A stretch of 7,219 nt of DNA from Erysipelotrichaceae bacterium UBA2227 (GTDB taxonomy: Bacteria; Bacillota_I; Bacilli_A; Erysipelotrichales; Erysipelotrichaceae): the NCBI GenBank assembly GCA_002348095.1, contig DDYT01000015.1:25030-32248 (forward strand), in the 5' to 3' direction. Shown here one piece after another: positions 1 to 6,843 of this stretch; positions within the stretch are counted from its first letter, which is position 1; each line of letters begins with the position of its first letter. The translations under genes were made by a program, and so were the position numbers. The notes beneath the pieces are model-generated. The model was not told where the DNA came from. It saw only the letters and a list, made by a program, of their open reading frames with translations, and ran no database searches.

Positions 1-1500
1 ATCATCACCCACGGACATGAAGACCACATCGGCGGCATTCCGTTTTTGATGCAAGTCTTGAAGCTGGAAAAGATTTATGCCCCTCGCTTTGCCAAGGGAC
101 TAATCATCAAAAAGCTCGAAGAGCGCCGCATGCAAAATGCGGTGAAAATCGAAGAAATCACCAATAATTCGCGCGTCGAGACGAAGTATTTTAAAATCGG
201 CTTTTTTAACACCGTACACTCGATCCCCGATACCTTAGGACTGTTGGTCAACACACCCAACGGACGCGTCGTTCATACCGGTGACTTCAAGTTCGATTTG
301 ACCCCGGTCGGATCGAATTCCGACTATCAGCTGATGGCTTATATGGGACAGATCGGTGTAGAACTATTGTTAAGTGATTCGACCAATGCCGGAGTCAAAG
401 GATTTTCCATCAGCGAAAAGAAAGTTGCCTCCTCGATTTTAGAAATCACCCGTCGGGCACAGGGTCGTCTGATTGTCGCATCTTTTGCATCCAATGTGTA
501 TCGTGTACGCCAAATCATTGAAGCTGCCATCACCTGCGGACGTAAGATCAGTATTTTCGGTCGGTCAATGGAAAACGTCGTTGAAATCGCCCGTAAACTC
601 GGTCACATTCCGATCGGTGATGAACATTTCTTGCAGCCCGAACAGCTCAATCATACTCCGGCCAACAAAGTCACGATCATCTGTACCGGATCACAAGGTG
701 AACCTTTAGCCGCATTATCGCGCATTGCCAATGGTACACACCGTTATATCCGAATCATTCCGGGTGACACGGTCGTCTTTTCCTCCTCACCGATTCCCGG
801 AAACGCCAATTCGGTCAATCGGGTCGTCAACAGTCTGACGCGTGCCGGAGCCAACGTACTGACCAACTCACCGCTCAACTCGATCCATACGACCGGACAT
901 GCATCTGAGGAAGAGCAAAAGCTGATGCTTCAGCTGATCAAACCGAAGTATTTCATGCCGATTCACGGTGAATATAAAATGTTGAAACAGCATGGGGATA
1001 CCGGCATCGAAACCGGCGTTGCCCCGGAGAATGTCTTTATCTGTGCCAACGGCGATGCGGTCGTGCTGCGTGACGGGGAAGCTTTCTTAAGCGATACCCG
1101 CATTCAGGCCGACGATATTTATGTCGACGGTTCCGATACTTCCGGATTGTCGACCTCCGTCATCAAAGACCGCAAGATCCTTTCGGATAACGGAATGGTG
1201 GCCGTCATCGTGTCCATTGACTCACGTTATAACAAGATCCTGTGCCGTCCTTCGATCGTCAGCCGCGGCTTTGTCTATATCAAAGAAAGCCAGACTTTAC
1301 TAAAAGAAGCGGAGCTTCTGGTTTATGAAGCATTAAAGAAAAAGATGGTCTCAAAGACCACCTTCGGTGAACTGAAAAACACGATCCGCGGATCGCTGGA
1401 GCCCTTCTTATATCAGAAGACCCACCGCAATCCGATCGTCATTCCGGTCATCTTAAATCAAAAAGCAGCCATGCAACCCAAATCTGCCGAGACTCGTTAG
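1..1500 (+). CDS. rnjA: Ribonuclease J (5' end cut by window edge)
   Basis: RNase J is a cytoplasmic metallo-beta-lactamase/beta-CASP nuclease with endo- and 5'-3' exonuclease activity, central to mRNA decay and rRNA maturation in many Gram-positives. The reading frame is open from base 1, and 499 codons are visible before TAG. The metal-binding motif HGHEDH lies at visible codons 4-9. The other expected ligands follow: His in TVHSIPD (codon 73), Asp in HTGDFKFD (codon 95) and His in MPIHGEY (codon 322). The beta-CASP motif TTGHASEEE lies near codons 297-305. Spacing matches B. subtilis RNase J1, so about 70 N-terminal residues are missing and the full protein would be about 570 residues. The intact HxHxDH motif favours a catalytically active J1-type enzyme over a degenerate J2 type. 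The gene ends inside an intrinsic terminator and is convergent with the next gene. The start and promoter lie outside the window. Confidence 0.95.
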   Translation: MITHGHEDHIGGIPFLMQVLKLEKIYAPRFAKGLIIKKLEERRMQNAVKIEEITNNSRVETKYFKIGFFNTVHSIPDTLGLLVNTPNGRVVHTGDFKFDLTPVGSNSDYQLMAYMGQIGVELLLSDSTNAGVKGFSISEKKVASSILEITRRAQGRLIVASFASNVYRVRQIIEAAITCGRKISIFGRSMENVVEIARKLGHIPIGDEHFLQPEQLNHTPANKVTIICTGSQGEPLAALSRIANGTHRYIRIIPGDTVVFSSSPIPGNANSVNRVVNSLTRAGANVLTNSPLNSIHTTGHASEEEQKLMLQLIKPKYFMPIHGEYKMLKQHGDTGIETGVAPENVFICANGDAVVLRDGEAFLSDTRIQADDIYVDGSDTSGLSTSVIKDRKILSDNGMVAVIVSIDSRYNKILCRPSIVSRGFVYIKESQTLLKEAELLVYEALKKKMVSKTTFGELKNTIRGSLEPFLYQKTHRNPIVIPVILNQKAAMQPKSAETR

Positions 1501-1513
1501 TCTCGGTTTTTTT
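1487..1513 (+). terminator. Intrinsic terminator of the RNase J gene, overlapping its stop codon
   Basis: A perfect 8-bp stem (CCGAGACT at 1487-1494 pairing with AGTCTCGG at 1499-1506) with a 4-nt CGTT loop is followed by seven T residues (1507-1513). The TAG stop (1498-1500) sits across the loop and the descending arm, so the last four sense codons form the ascending arm. In the opposite direction the hairpin is followed by no T-run, so it should terminate only the RNase J transcript efficiently. The T-run also touches the stop codon of the convergent gene (1512-1514). Confidence 0.88.
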
Positions 1514-2171
1514 AACTTCTGATTTCGATATGTCCGAAGACGACCGAATAGCTGACCTCAATCACCTTGGCATCGACGGAAATATTGCCGGATGCGATCC
1601 GGTTATCAAAGCCGCCAAACACCGGATCACCGCTGACCACACGCACCAATACATCCTTCGGAAAACGGATGTCCGCTTTACCGAAAACTGCATTGATAAT
1701 GACTTTGCCACGGTCACCTTTGATTTCGATTTCACTGAGATCGACATCCGTTTGACCAAAGACCGCTGAGACTTCCAGTTTTTCAAACTGTCGGTTTGTG
1801 GATTTGTATCTGGTCCCGCCAAAAACAGCCACGACATCATTCTTATCAGACATCCGTATGGAAATTCCGGGTCGGCCAAAGACCAAAGAAAGTCCCAACA
1901 TGACCAAGATAATCGGAAGGATCAGGTTGGCAACCGCTTCTTTTTCGATGAACCCGCTGTTGATTGCCAGAAATACCGTTCCGATAAATACCAGGATCAG
2001 ATGAAACAGGTTGACCCGACGCAGTTCGATCATTGAGAAAGTTCCAATCAAAATCAAAGCGGTCGGCCATAAATAATCAAATAAATCCCGGATCGGCATA
2101 ATGTTGAGATTATCCAGCAACAGCAGCACACCGGCCAAAATGATCAGTAATCCAAAGATACGCTTCCCCAT
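1512..2171 (-). CDS. LiaF-like membrane protein (N-terminal 4TM, C-terminal VFG-repeat domain)
   Basis: This 219-residue protein has four predicted membrane segments (about residues 4-20, 35-49, 56-72 and 83-98) followed by a soluble domain of about 115 residues. That domain carries five regularly placed VFG motifs (residues 116, 137, 162, 184 and 211, 21-27 apart) in contexts such as AVFGGT, AVFGQTDVDL, AVFGKADIRF and VVFGHIEI. The architecture matches the LiaF/YvqF family, whose founding member inhibits the LiaRS cell-envelope stress system in B. subtilis; the repeats suggest stacked beta strands. No liaR, liaS or liaI gene is adjacent, so a specific LiaF role is not shown, and a general envelope-associated role is the safer inference. 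The ATG has a GAGGGA ribosome binding site five bases upstream and a TATAAT box further up. It is divergent from the metallophosphoesterase gene and convergent with RNase J, ending TAA. Confidence 0.78.
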   Translation of the reverse strand: MGKRIFGLLIILAGVLLLLDNLNIMPIRDLFDYLWPTALILIGTFSMIELRRVNLFHLILVFIGTVFLAINSGFIEKEAVANLILPIILVMLGLSLVFGRPGISIRMSDKNDVVAVFGGTRYKSTNRQFEKLEVSAVFGQTDVDLSEIEIKGDRGKVIINAVFGKADIRFPKDVLVRVVSGDPVFGGFDNRIASGNISVDAKVIEVSYSVVFGHIEIRS

Positions 2172-2194
2172 AACAATCCCTCACTTTCAGTATC

Positions 2195-2200
2195 ATTATA
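2195..2200 (-). promoter_or_regulatory. -10 element for the LiaF-like gene
   Basis: Read on the minus strand this is a perfect TATAAT, placed so that transcription would start near 2188, about 17 nt before the ATG at 2171. The GAGGGA ribosome binding site (2177-2182) falls inside that leader. No good -35 hexamer is present at 16-18 bp (the best is TTCGCC at 18 bp), so the promoter may be weak or activator-dependent. Confidence 0.5.
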
Positions 2201-2230
2201 ACCAATTTTCCGTCATTGGGCGAATAATTG

Positions 2231-2239
2231 TGGTAAAAT
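2231..2239 (+). promoter_or_regulatory. Extended -10 element for the metallophosphoesterase-YihY unit
   Basis: TGGTAAAAT is a TGn extended -10 with five of six consensus bases in the hexamer (2234-2239). No clear -35 lies 16-18 bp upstream, which an extended -10 can tolerate. The implied start near 2246 would leave a leader of only about 12 nt, with the AGGTGA ribosome binding site (2248-2253) almost at its 5' end. That is short, so the true start may lie elsewhere in this divergent gap. Confidence 0.38.
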
Positions 2240-2257
2240 GACGGTGCAGGTGAAGAC

Positions 2258-3115
2258 ATGAAACGAAAACTCGTACGTCGGCTGTCGATTGCTTTGATCA
2301 GCCTGACCCTATTGACTGTATTAATATTTGAAATGACCGTGTGGGCTCCGCGTCGGTTATCCGTCGATATCGCAACCCTCAGTGATCCCTTAGTTCCCGC
2401 ATCCTTCGAAAATGTCCGGATCCTATTTTTCTCTGACATTCACTATAACAAGTTTATGGATCGGGACCGTTTTTTTTCGATCGTCAACCGAATCAACCAG
2501 CTTGATCCCGATATCGTCCTTTTTGGCGGAGATCTTTTTGATCATCCTTCCGTCGAATATCCTTCCACTGAGATACAAAATGAACTGATATCACTGTTGT
2601 CGGCCATCCGCGCACCGTTGGGTAAGTACGCTGTTTTTGGTAATCATGATTTGGAATCACCGCGCACCCGTCAGATGACAGCCAATGTTTTGTCGGCCGG
2701 CGGTTTTGAGCTTCTGGTCAATCAAAACATTCCGATTTATAATAAAGGTGAAGAGTATATCCGGCTGATCGGACTGGACAGCCAGCTGCTGGGAAGTCCG
2801 GATGTGGAAGCGGCGTATCAGGGAATTTCAGAAAATGAATTTGTCATCACCCTTTCCCATACACCGGATATAACCGATGCTTTACCGGCATCGACCCGTT
2901 GGGTGCTGGCCGGTCACAGCCATGGCGGTCAGATCCGTCTTCCGATCATCAATGAGATCTATACCGTGCCTTTCGCCCGAAAATATGTTTCCGGTCAGCA
3001 CACGGTCAACGGGATCCGTCTGAATATTACCAATGGAATCGGTACGACCCGCTGGGACATCCGTCTGCTTGCCGATCCGCAAGTTCATTTATATACTTTA
3101 ATGTCAGGAAGGTGA
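2258..3115 (+). CDS. Membrane-anchored metallophosphoesterase (YkuE/YaeI type)
   Basis: This 285-residue protein has a basic N-terminus and one hydrophobic segment (about residues 8-29), then a calcineurin-like phosphoesterase domain that probably faces the outside. Two-metal-site motifs occur in order: SDIH (Asp60, His62), GGDLFD (Asp92), GNHD (Asn129, His130), SHTPD (His201) and GHSHGGQ (His220, His222). The tail NGIGTTRWDIRLLADPQV resembles the G-I-G-T-x-x-x-P-I-R ending of the YkuE/YaeI group. All expected metal ligands are present, so an active hydrolase is likely. Related proteins act on phospholipid-type or UDP-sugar-lipid substrates, but nothing here fixes the substrate. AGGTGA (2248-2253) lies 4 nt before the ATG. 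The stop TGA is part of the ribosome binding site of the next gene, so the two are probably co-transcribed and translationally coupled. Confidence 0.9.
   Translation: MKRKLVRRLSIALISLTLLTVLIFEMTVWAPRRLSVDIATLSDPLVPASFENVRILFFSDIHYNKFMDRDRFFSIVNRINQLDPDIVLFGGDLFDHPSVEYPSTEIQNELISLLSAIRAPLGKYAVFGNHDLESPRTRQMTANVLSAGGFELLVNQNIPIYNKGEEYIRLIGLDSQLLGSPDVEAAYQGISENEFVITLSHTPDITDALPASTRWVLAGHSHGGQIRLPIINEIYTVPFARKYVSGQHTVNGIRLNITNGIGTTRWDIRLLADPQVHLYTLMSGR
3106..3115 (+). promoter_or_regulatory. Ribosome binding site deciding the TTG start of the YihY-family gene
   Basis: AGGAAGGTGA lies 4 nt before the TTG codon at 3120 and contains the TGA stop of the upstream metallophosphoesterase gene (3113-3115). 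Its complementarity to the 16S 3' end and its spacing support the TTG as start; no ATG in this frame occurs within the first dozens of codons. Confidence 0.8.
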
Positions 3116-3119
3116 TCCG

Positions 3120-3974
3120 TTGGATATCCTTAAGGAACTGCTCCGTCGTTATGACCGTCATCGTTTGCATCTGATCAGCGGAACACTGGCATTCTTTTTT
3201 CTGCTCGCCCTTTTTCCTTTACTTATTTTTCTCAATGCCCTGTTGGGCACTTTTGACTTGCAGCTGCTCGATCTGATTGCCTCGCTGGAAGATCTGGTAC
3301 CCAAGGCAGCGCTGGATATACTGTCGGGTTATGTTTTATCGATTTCCTCGACCTCGACCGGACTGATCTCCTTCAGTTTACTGGCAACTTTATATTCCGC
3401 ATCGGTTGCAGTCACATCCCTGATCCATTCCATCCATACTGCCTATAATCAGCGCAGTCACCGCCATTTCGTCATCACCAAACTGTGGTCTTTGTTTTTT
3501 ACTTTTCTGATCGGCATCGCCCTTACCTCCTCACTGGTTTTACCGGCACTGGGACGAAATTTTTTGACGTTTGTCTCTGAATACATCCCGATTTCCAATG
3601 CTGTTATCGAGTTGTGGACCAATCTGCGCTGGATACTGACTGCAACGATCATTACCGCAACCTTGGCGCTGCTTTATAAAGTCATACCGTATACGCCATA
3701 CAAAAAGCAGAGCGTATGGCCGGGCGCCGTCTTTTCACTGATCGGCTGGATGGTCGTATCTCTGCTGTTCTCTATCTATGTCAACAACTATGCCAATTAC
3801 AGCCTCGTTTATGGGCCTTTGGGTGCGGTCATAGCTTTGATGATGTGGCTGTTTTTTACCGGTATGATCATTATTCTCGGCGCCGAACTCAACAATATCC
3901 TCGATGAACGCCGAAACAAAAAACTGAGTCAGTATGTCAAAGTAAGCGATGATGATATTGATGAGGAAGACTGA
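3120..3974 (+). CDS. YihY/BrkB-family integral membrane protein
   Basis: This 284-residue protein has six likely membrane segments (about residues 20-44, 82-103, 120-143, 172-190, 200-222 and 235-257). It carries the family's signature features: SGTLAFFFLLALFPLL near the N-terminus, the YKVIPYTPYKKQSVWPGA loop, and the C-terminal YGPLGAVIALMMWLF plus ILGAELN. Length is normal for the family. The tail is strongly acidic (SDDDIDEED) and cytoplasmic. Older annotations call this family ribonuclease BN, which is wrong: RNase BN is the elaC product. The molecular function is not established; a transport or envelope role is usual speculation. Translation starts at TTG, with its ribosome binding site overlapping the stop of the metallophosphoesterase gene, so the two form a tight operon. 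The gene ends 3 bp from the convergent response regulator stop, and no terminator is visible. Confidence 0.93.
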   Translation: MDILKELLRRYDRHRLHLISGTLAFFFLLALFPLLIFLNALLGTFDLQLLDLIASLEDLVPKAALDILSGYVLSISSTSTGLISFSLLATLYSASVAVTSLIHSIHTAYNQRSHRHFVITKLWSLFFTFLIGIALTSSLVLPALGRNFLTFVSEYIPISNAVIELWTNLRWILTATIITATLALLYKVIPYTPYKKQSVWPGAVFSLIGWMVVSLLFSIYVNNYANYSLVYGPLGAVIALMMWLFFTGMIIILGAELNNILDERRNKKLSQYVKVSDDDIDEED

Positions 3975-3977
3975 TGC

Positions 3978-5036
3978 TTACAGCGGCATGATGATTTCAT
4001 ACAACTGATCATCAAATGCGTAATTTCCGATTCTGAACAGTTCCAGACATGCCTTCGATACCGAAGCATCGAATAAGGTACCGGCATGATCTTCGATTTC
4101 TTTCAGCGCCACATCCAATCCCAACGAAGGACGGTACGGCCGGTGGGACGTCATCGCTTCAACCACATCTGCCACCATCAGAATGTGTGCCTGCAGGGAG
4201 ATCTGATCTCCTTTTAATTTGCGCGGATATCCGCTGCCGTCATATCGTTCATGATGCTGATAGATCGCTTCCGCAATGATCGGAGGCAAATTGACATCAC
4301 TGAGCATCTCATAACCTGCCTGAGAATGAGACTGTAAAAGCATAAACTCAGGTTTGGACAGTTTTCCGGGTTTAGATAAAATTTCACTTGGTACCACGAT
4401 TTTCCCGATGTCATGGATGTATCCGATGATTCGGACACTGTCGATGACATCCTGACTTAATCCCATCCATTCCGCGATTTTTGCGGAGCAGTTACCGACC
4501 CGCCGCTGATGACCGGCCGTATACGGATCACGATATTCAACGATTTGTGAAATGAGCGTGATGGTCGAACTCATCGACTTGACCAGTGCATGGGTACGTT
4601 GAGCAACCATTTCTTCCAGATGACGTTGGTAAAGTTCGTTTTCCTTTATCAGCCGCTTTCTTTCATCAGCGAATCTTTTATCTTGAACATTGCGCCTGAC
4701 AACATGGACAAATTCATCCTTAATCACCGGTTTTGCAAGATAATCATTGGCCTGCGACTGAACTGCGCGGATCGCTGTTTCTACTGTCGGTTCACCGGTT
4801 AAAATGATGATTTTACAGTCTGCGTCGATATCCCGGATTTTCTCCATCAGTTCGATTCCGGTCATGCGTGGCATCATGATGTCGGTAATCAGGACATCAT
4901 ACGGATTTTGCTGAAACAACTTTAATGCCTCAAATGCATTAGAAGCGACATCGCATTCATATCCTTCTCTTCGGACAAATTCACTCAGTGTCATCCGCAT
5001 GCTCAGTTCATCATCGACAATCAGTACTTTGCTCAT
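3978..5036 (-). CDS. Response regulator with HD-GYP cyclic-dinucleotide phosphodiesterase output
   Basis: This 352-residue cytoplasmic protein has an N-terminal receiver domain (about 1-118) with acidic Asp8/Asp9, phosphoacceptor Asp52 (TDIMMP), Thr80 and Lys102. A charged helical linker follows (about 119-155), then an HD-GYP domain (about 156-345). The HD-GYP domain keeps the expected metal and catalytic residues: His176 (TAGHQRR), His208-Asp209 (HDIGK), His237 (QSHSQAG), His261-His262 with Asp266 (HHERYDGSGYP) and Asp290 (ADVVEAMTSHRPYRP). It should therefore be an active phosphodiesterase, most likely for cyclic di-GMP, although some HD-GYP proteins act on cGAMP. There is no DNA-binding domain. 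The ATG overlaps the kinase stop by 4 bp (ATGA) and has a perfect AGGAGG site (5041-5046) inside the kinase gene, so the kinase is the obvious partner. It ends TAA, convergent with the YihY-family gene. Confidence 0.95.
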   Translation of the reverse strand: MSKVLIVDDELSMRMTLSEFVRREGYECDVASNAFEALKLFQQNPYDVLITDIMMPRMTGIELMEKIRDIDADCKIIILTGEPTVETAIRAVQSQANDYLAKPVIKDEFVHVVRRNVQDKRFADERKRLIKENELYQRHLEEMVAQRTHALVKSMSSTITLISQIVEYRDPYTAGHQRRVGNCSAKIAEWMGLSQDVIDSVRIIGYIHDIGKIVVPSEILSKPGKLSKPEFMLLQSHSQAGYEMLSDVNLPPIIAEAIYQHHERYDGSGYPRKLKGDQISLQAHILMVADVVEAMTSHRPYRPSLGLDVALKEIEDHAGTLFDASVSKACLELFRIGNYAFDDQLYEIIMPL

Positions 5037-6739
5037 AAGACCTCCTGCACATCTATTGGTAATTTCACATCAAAACAAGTATACTTATCAACTTCACTCT
5101 TCACTTCCAGAATACCCTGATGGTCTTTTATAATCCCGAAACTGATCGACAAACCTAACCCGGTTCCTTGATCCTTGGGTTTGGTGGAGAAAAACGGTTC
5201 AAATATTCGATTGATTACGGATGCATGGATACCGTTACCATGATCTTTCACCCGAATCACCACATACGGCCTGTCTTCAATGGATTCTAAAAATACATCC
5301 AGCTCGATGATTTTGTTTTCATCAAACTGCGGATATTTATCATTCAGCGCATCACGCGCATTGGTCAGTAAGTTCATCAGCACCTGCTGGATCTGTTGGC
5401 TTCGACAACGAACTTTCGGTAAAGGATCGGCCATGTTGACGACAATCGCAATCTGATCTTTTCGAAACGTCACATTGACCAAGGATAAGGTGTTATGGAT
5501 GATATCAGCGATTTCCGAATAACTGTGAATGACTTTATCGTAGCGCGAAAACTGAAGCAGGCTTTTGACGATTTCGGAAATCCGTTGTGACTCCCGAATG
5601 ATCATATCACTGTATAAATGGATATCCGAGTCCTCCGGACTGTCTTCCTTGATCAGCTGCGCAAAATTCATAATCCCATTGATCGGATTGTTGATTTCGT
5701 GAGCTACTCCACCGGCCAGAGTCCCGATGGATTCCAATCGCTGTTGCTGGTGGATCTTCGCTTCCATATCCCGGGTAGCTTCTTCGAGCTTTCGCTTTTG
5801 CGAAACATCCGTCACGATCGAATACAGATAGGGCTTACCTTCGATTTGGATCGGACCGCTAAACACTTCTACATCGACCAAGGTTCCATCGGCCTTTTTA
5901 TGTACAAACTCAAAACGGTTGCTGAGATTCTGTTTCGCTGCTTTTCGCTTCTTTGCAATTTCTTCCTTATTTAATGGATTTATATCGGAAATATTCATGC
6001 GAGTCATCTCAACTTTATTCCAGCCGTAGAAAGTTTCAGCTGCCGGATTGACATCGACGATATTCCCGGATTTCGGTTCGATGATCAGCATGACCGTATG
6101 ATGATTATTAAACAGATTTCGGTACTTCTCTTCGGTGGCCATCAGTTTGGCCTTATCCTCTTCGCGGTCTTTTTGCAAAAACAAAAGACTGCCCAGCAAG
6201 GTCGTCGACACCGGATATAGAGTCAGGACAATGACACCCAACTGACGGACGGCATTGATTGCATTGGCATAGGGCATCGCAAAGAAACATAAAATCATCA
6301 CGACGTGAATCGTAACACCGAAAAAGAAGATGGATAACCAACGTGGGATAGCTGATTTTGGCAGAATGTACTGCTTCCAAAGGATACCGATCAGTGCTGT
6401 TGAAGATACGACTAAAATACCGGTCATCATTCCAATGCCGCCGATAAATATCCGATAAGCAATCAATATGACAGCAGCGACAATCACTGATGGAGTTGAA
6501 AACACCAGAGCTGCCGCTCCGACCAAGATCGATCGGGTATCGAATATCAATCCGCTTTCCAGCGTGAAAGGGAAGGTCATGATGATGATCCCGATTAAGC
6601 CGATCATTAACCCTTGAATATAGTACCCTATCGATGTAAATCGTTTCAGATTTCTCAATATGTTAAGCTCATAAATGACGGACAATAAGAACAAAAGTGC
6701 TACATTATCCAGCAAGCCATGAAGGATCTCACTGTTCAT
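5033..6739 (-). CDS. Membrane sensor histidine kinase (5TM LytS-type receptor, PAS, HisKA, HATPase)
   Basis: From the chosen ATG the protein has 568 residues. Residues about 1-190 form a multi-helix membrane receptor of the 5TM-5TMR_LYT type, recognisable from GLMIGLIGIIIM, FDTRSILVGAAALVF and AYRIFIGGIG. A PAS domain follows (about 203-313). The HisKA segment has His347 in GGVAHEINNPING. The HATPase domain shows an N box (LMNLLTNARDAL), a G1 box (DHGNGI), an F box (EPFFSTK) and a G2 box (GTGLGLS). All are intact, so it should autophosphorylate and pass phosphate to the REC-HD-GYP protein encoded directly downstream with an ATGA overlap. An upstream in-frame GTG (6758-6760) would add seven residues but lacks a ribosome binding site and falls at the predicted transcription start. 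The ATG has AGAGAGG 4 nt upstream. The ligand is unknown; LytS-type receptors respond to varied small molecules or membrane state. Confidence 0.94.
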   Translation of the reverse strand: MNSEILHGLLDNVALLFLLSVIYELNILRNLKRFTSIGYYIQGLMIGLIGIIIMTFPFTLESGLIFDTRSILVGAAALVFSTPSVIVAAVILIAYRIFIGGIGMMTGILVVSSTALIGILWKQYILPKSAIPRWLSIFFFGVTIHVVMILCFFAMPYANAINAVRQLGVIVLTLYPVSTTLLGSLLFLQKDREEDKAKLMATEEKYRNLFNNHHTVMLIIEPKSGNIVDVNPAAETFYGWNKVEMTRMNISDINPLNKEEIAKKRKAAKQNLSNRFEFVHKKADGTLVDVEVFSGPIQIEGKPYLYSIVTDVSQKRKLEEATRDMEAKIHQQQRLESIGTLAGGVAHEINNPINGIMNFAQLIKEDSPEDSDIHLYSDMIIRESQRISEIVKSLLQFSRYDKVIHSYSEIADIIHNTLSLVNVTFRKDQIAIVVNMADPLPKVRCRSQQIQQVLMNLLTNARDALNDKYPQFDENKIIELDVFLESIEDRPYVVIRVKDHGNGIHASVINRIFEPFFSTKPKDQGTGLGLSISFGIIKDHQGILEVKSEVDKYTCFDVKLPIDVQEVL

Positions 6740-6742
6740 ACG

Positions 6743-6749
6743 ACCTCTC
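6743..6749 (-). promoter_or_regulatory. Ribosome binding site deciding the ATG start of the sensor kinase
   Basis: On the minus strand AGAGAGG is followed by TCGT and then the ATG at 6737-6739. The spacing (4 nt) is the same as for the downstream response regulator (AGGAGG, TCTT, ATG). The GTG seven codons upstream has only a weak GAGATAA-like match before it, and that match is part of the -10 region. Confidence 0.7.
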
Positions 6750-6766
6750 TCTACACCCACATTTCG

Positions 6767-6795
6767 ATTATCTCAGTTCAATAACACTTTTACAA
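6767..6795 (-). promoter_or_regulatory. Promoter of the kinase/HD-GYP operon
   Basis: Minus-strand TTGTAA (6790-6795) and GATAAT (6767-6772) are separated by exactly 17 bp, a good housekeeping sigma pattern. The predicted start is near 6760, giving a leader of about 20 nt to the ATG at 6739. AT-rich sequence lies upstream of the -35. The promoter sits just downstream of the leuS terminator, so the signalling operon should be transcribed independently of leuS. Confidence 0.7.
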
Positions 6796-6817
6796 TGAAA
6801 AAATGAGGAAAGAATCG

Positions 6818-6843
6818 AAAAAAAAGTACCCCATAAGGGTACT
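6818..6843 (-). terminator. leuS: Intrinsic terminator of leuS, overlapping its stop codon
   Basis: On the minus strand AGTACCC (6837-6843) pairs with GGGTACT (6825-6831) around a 5-nt loop, and the T-run continues to 6818 (eight T including the last stem base). The leuS stop TAG (6842-6844) overlaps the first stem bases. There is no T-run in the opposite direction. Confidence 0.88.

Noticed and set aside
2110..2439. 109-codon minus-strand frame spanning the divergent promoter region
   Set aside because: It runs antisense to the metallophosphoesterase start and overlaps the LiaF-like gene start; both of those have good motifs and ribosome binding sites.
3918..3933. ACTG-AGT-CAGT palindrome next to six A residues, a possible minus-strand terminator for the HD-GYP gene
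   Set aside because: The stem is only 4 bp with a 3-nt loop and lies inside the YihY coding region; too weak to call, though it could contribute slightly.
3120..3974. Ribonuclease BN annotation for the YihY/BrkB-family protein
   Set aside because: It is a polytopic membrane protein with no nuclease motif; the name is a historical misassignment to this family.
3986..4019. Imperfect inverted repeat (GCATGATGAT against ATCATC-AA-ATGC)
   Set aside because: It has a 12-nt loop, a bulge and no T-run, and lies inside the HD-GYP coding region; it is readily explained by codons for the C-terminal residues.
5618..5974. 118-codon open frame on the plus strand inside the sensor kinase gene
   Set aside because: It lies fully antisense to the PAS/HisKA coding region, which has clear family motifs; the antisense protein shows no recognisable motif and no suitable ribosome binding site was evident.
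3978..6739. Horizontal acquisition of the two-component operon
   Set aside because: Parts of the kinase look somewhat more AT-rich than the RNase J gene by eye, but I made no quantitative comparison, and there are no mobile-element remnants at its borders.
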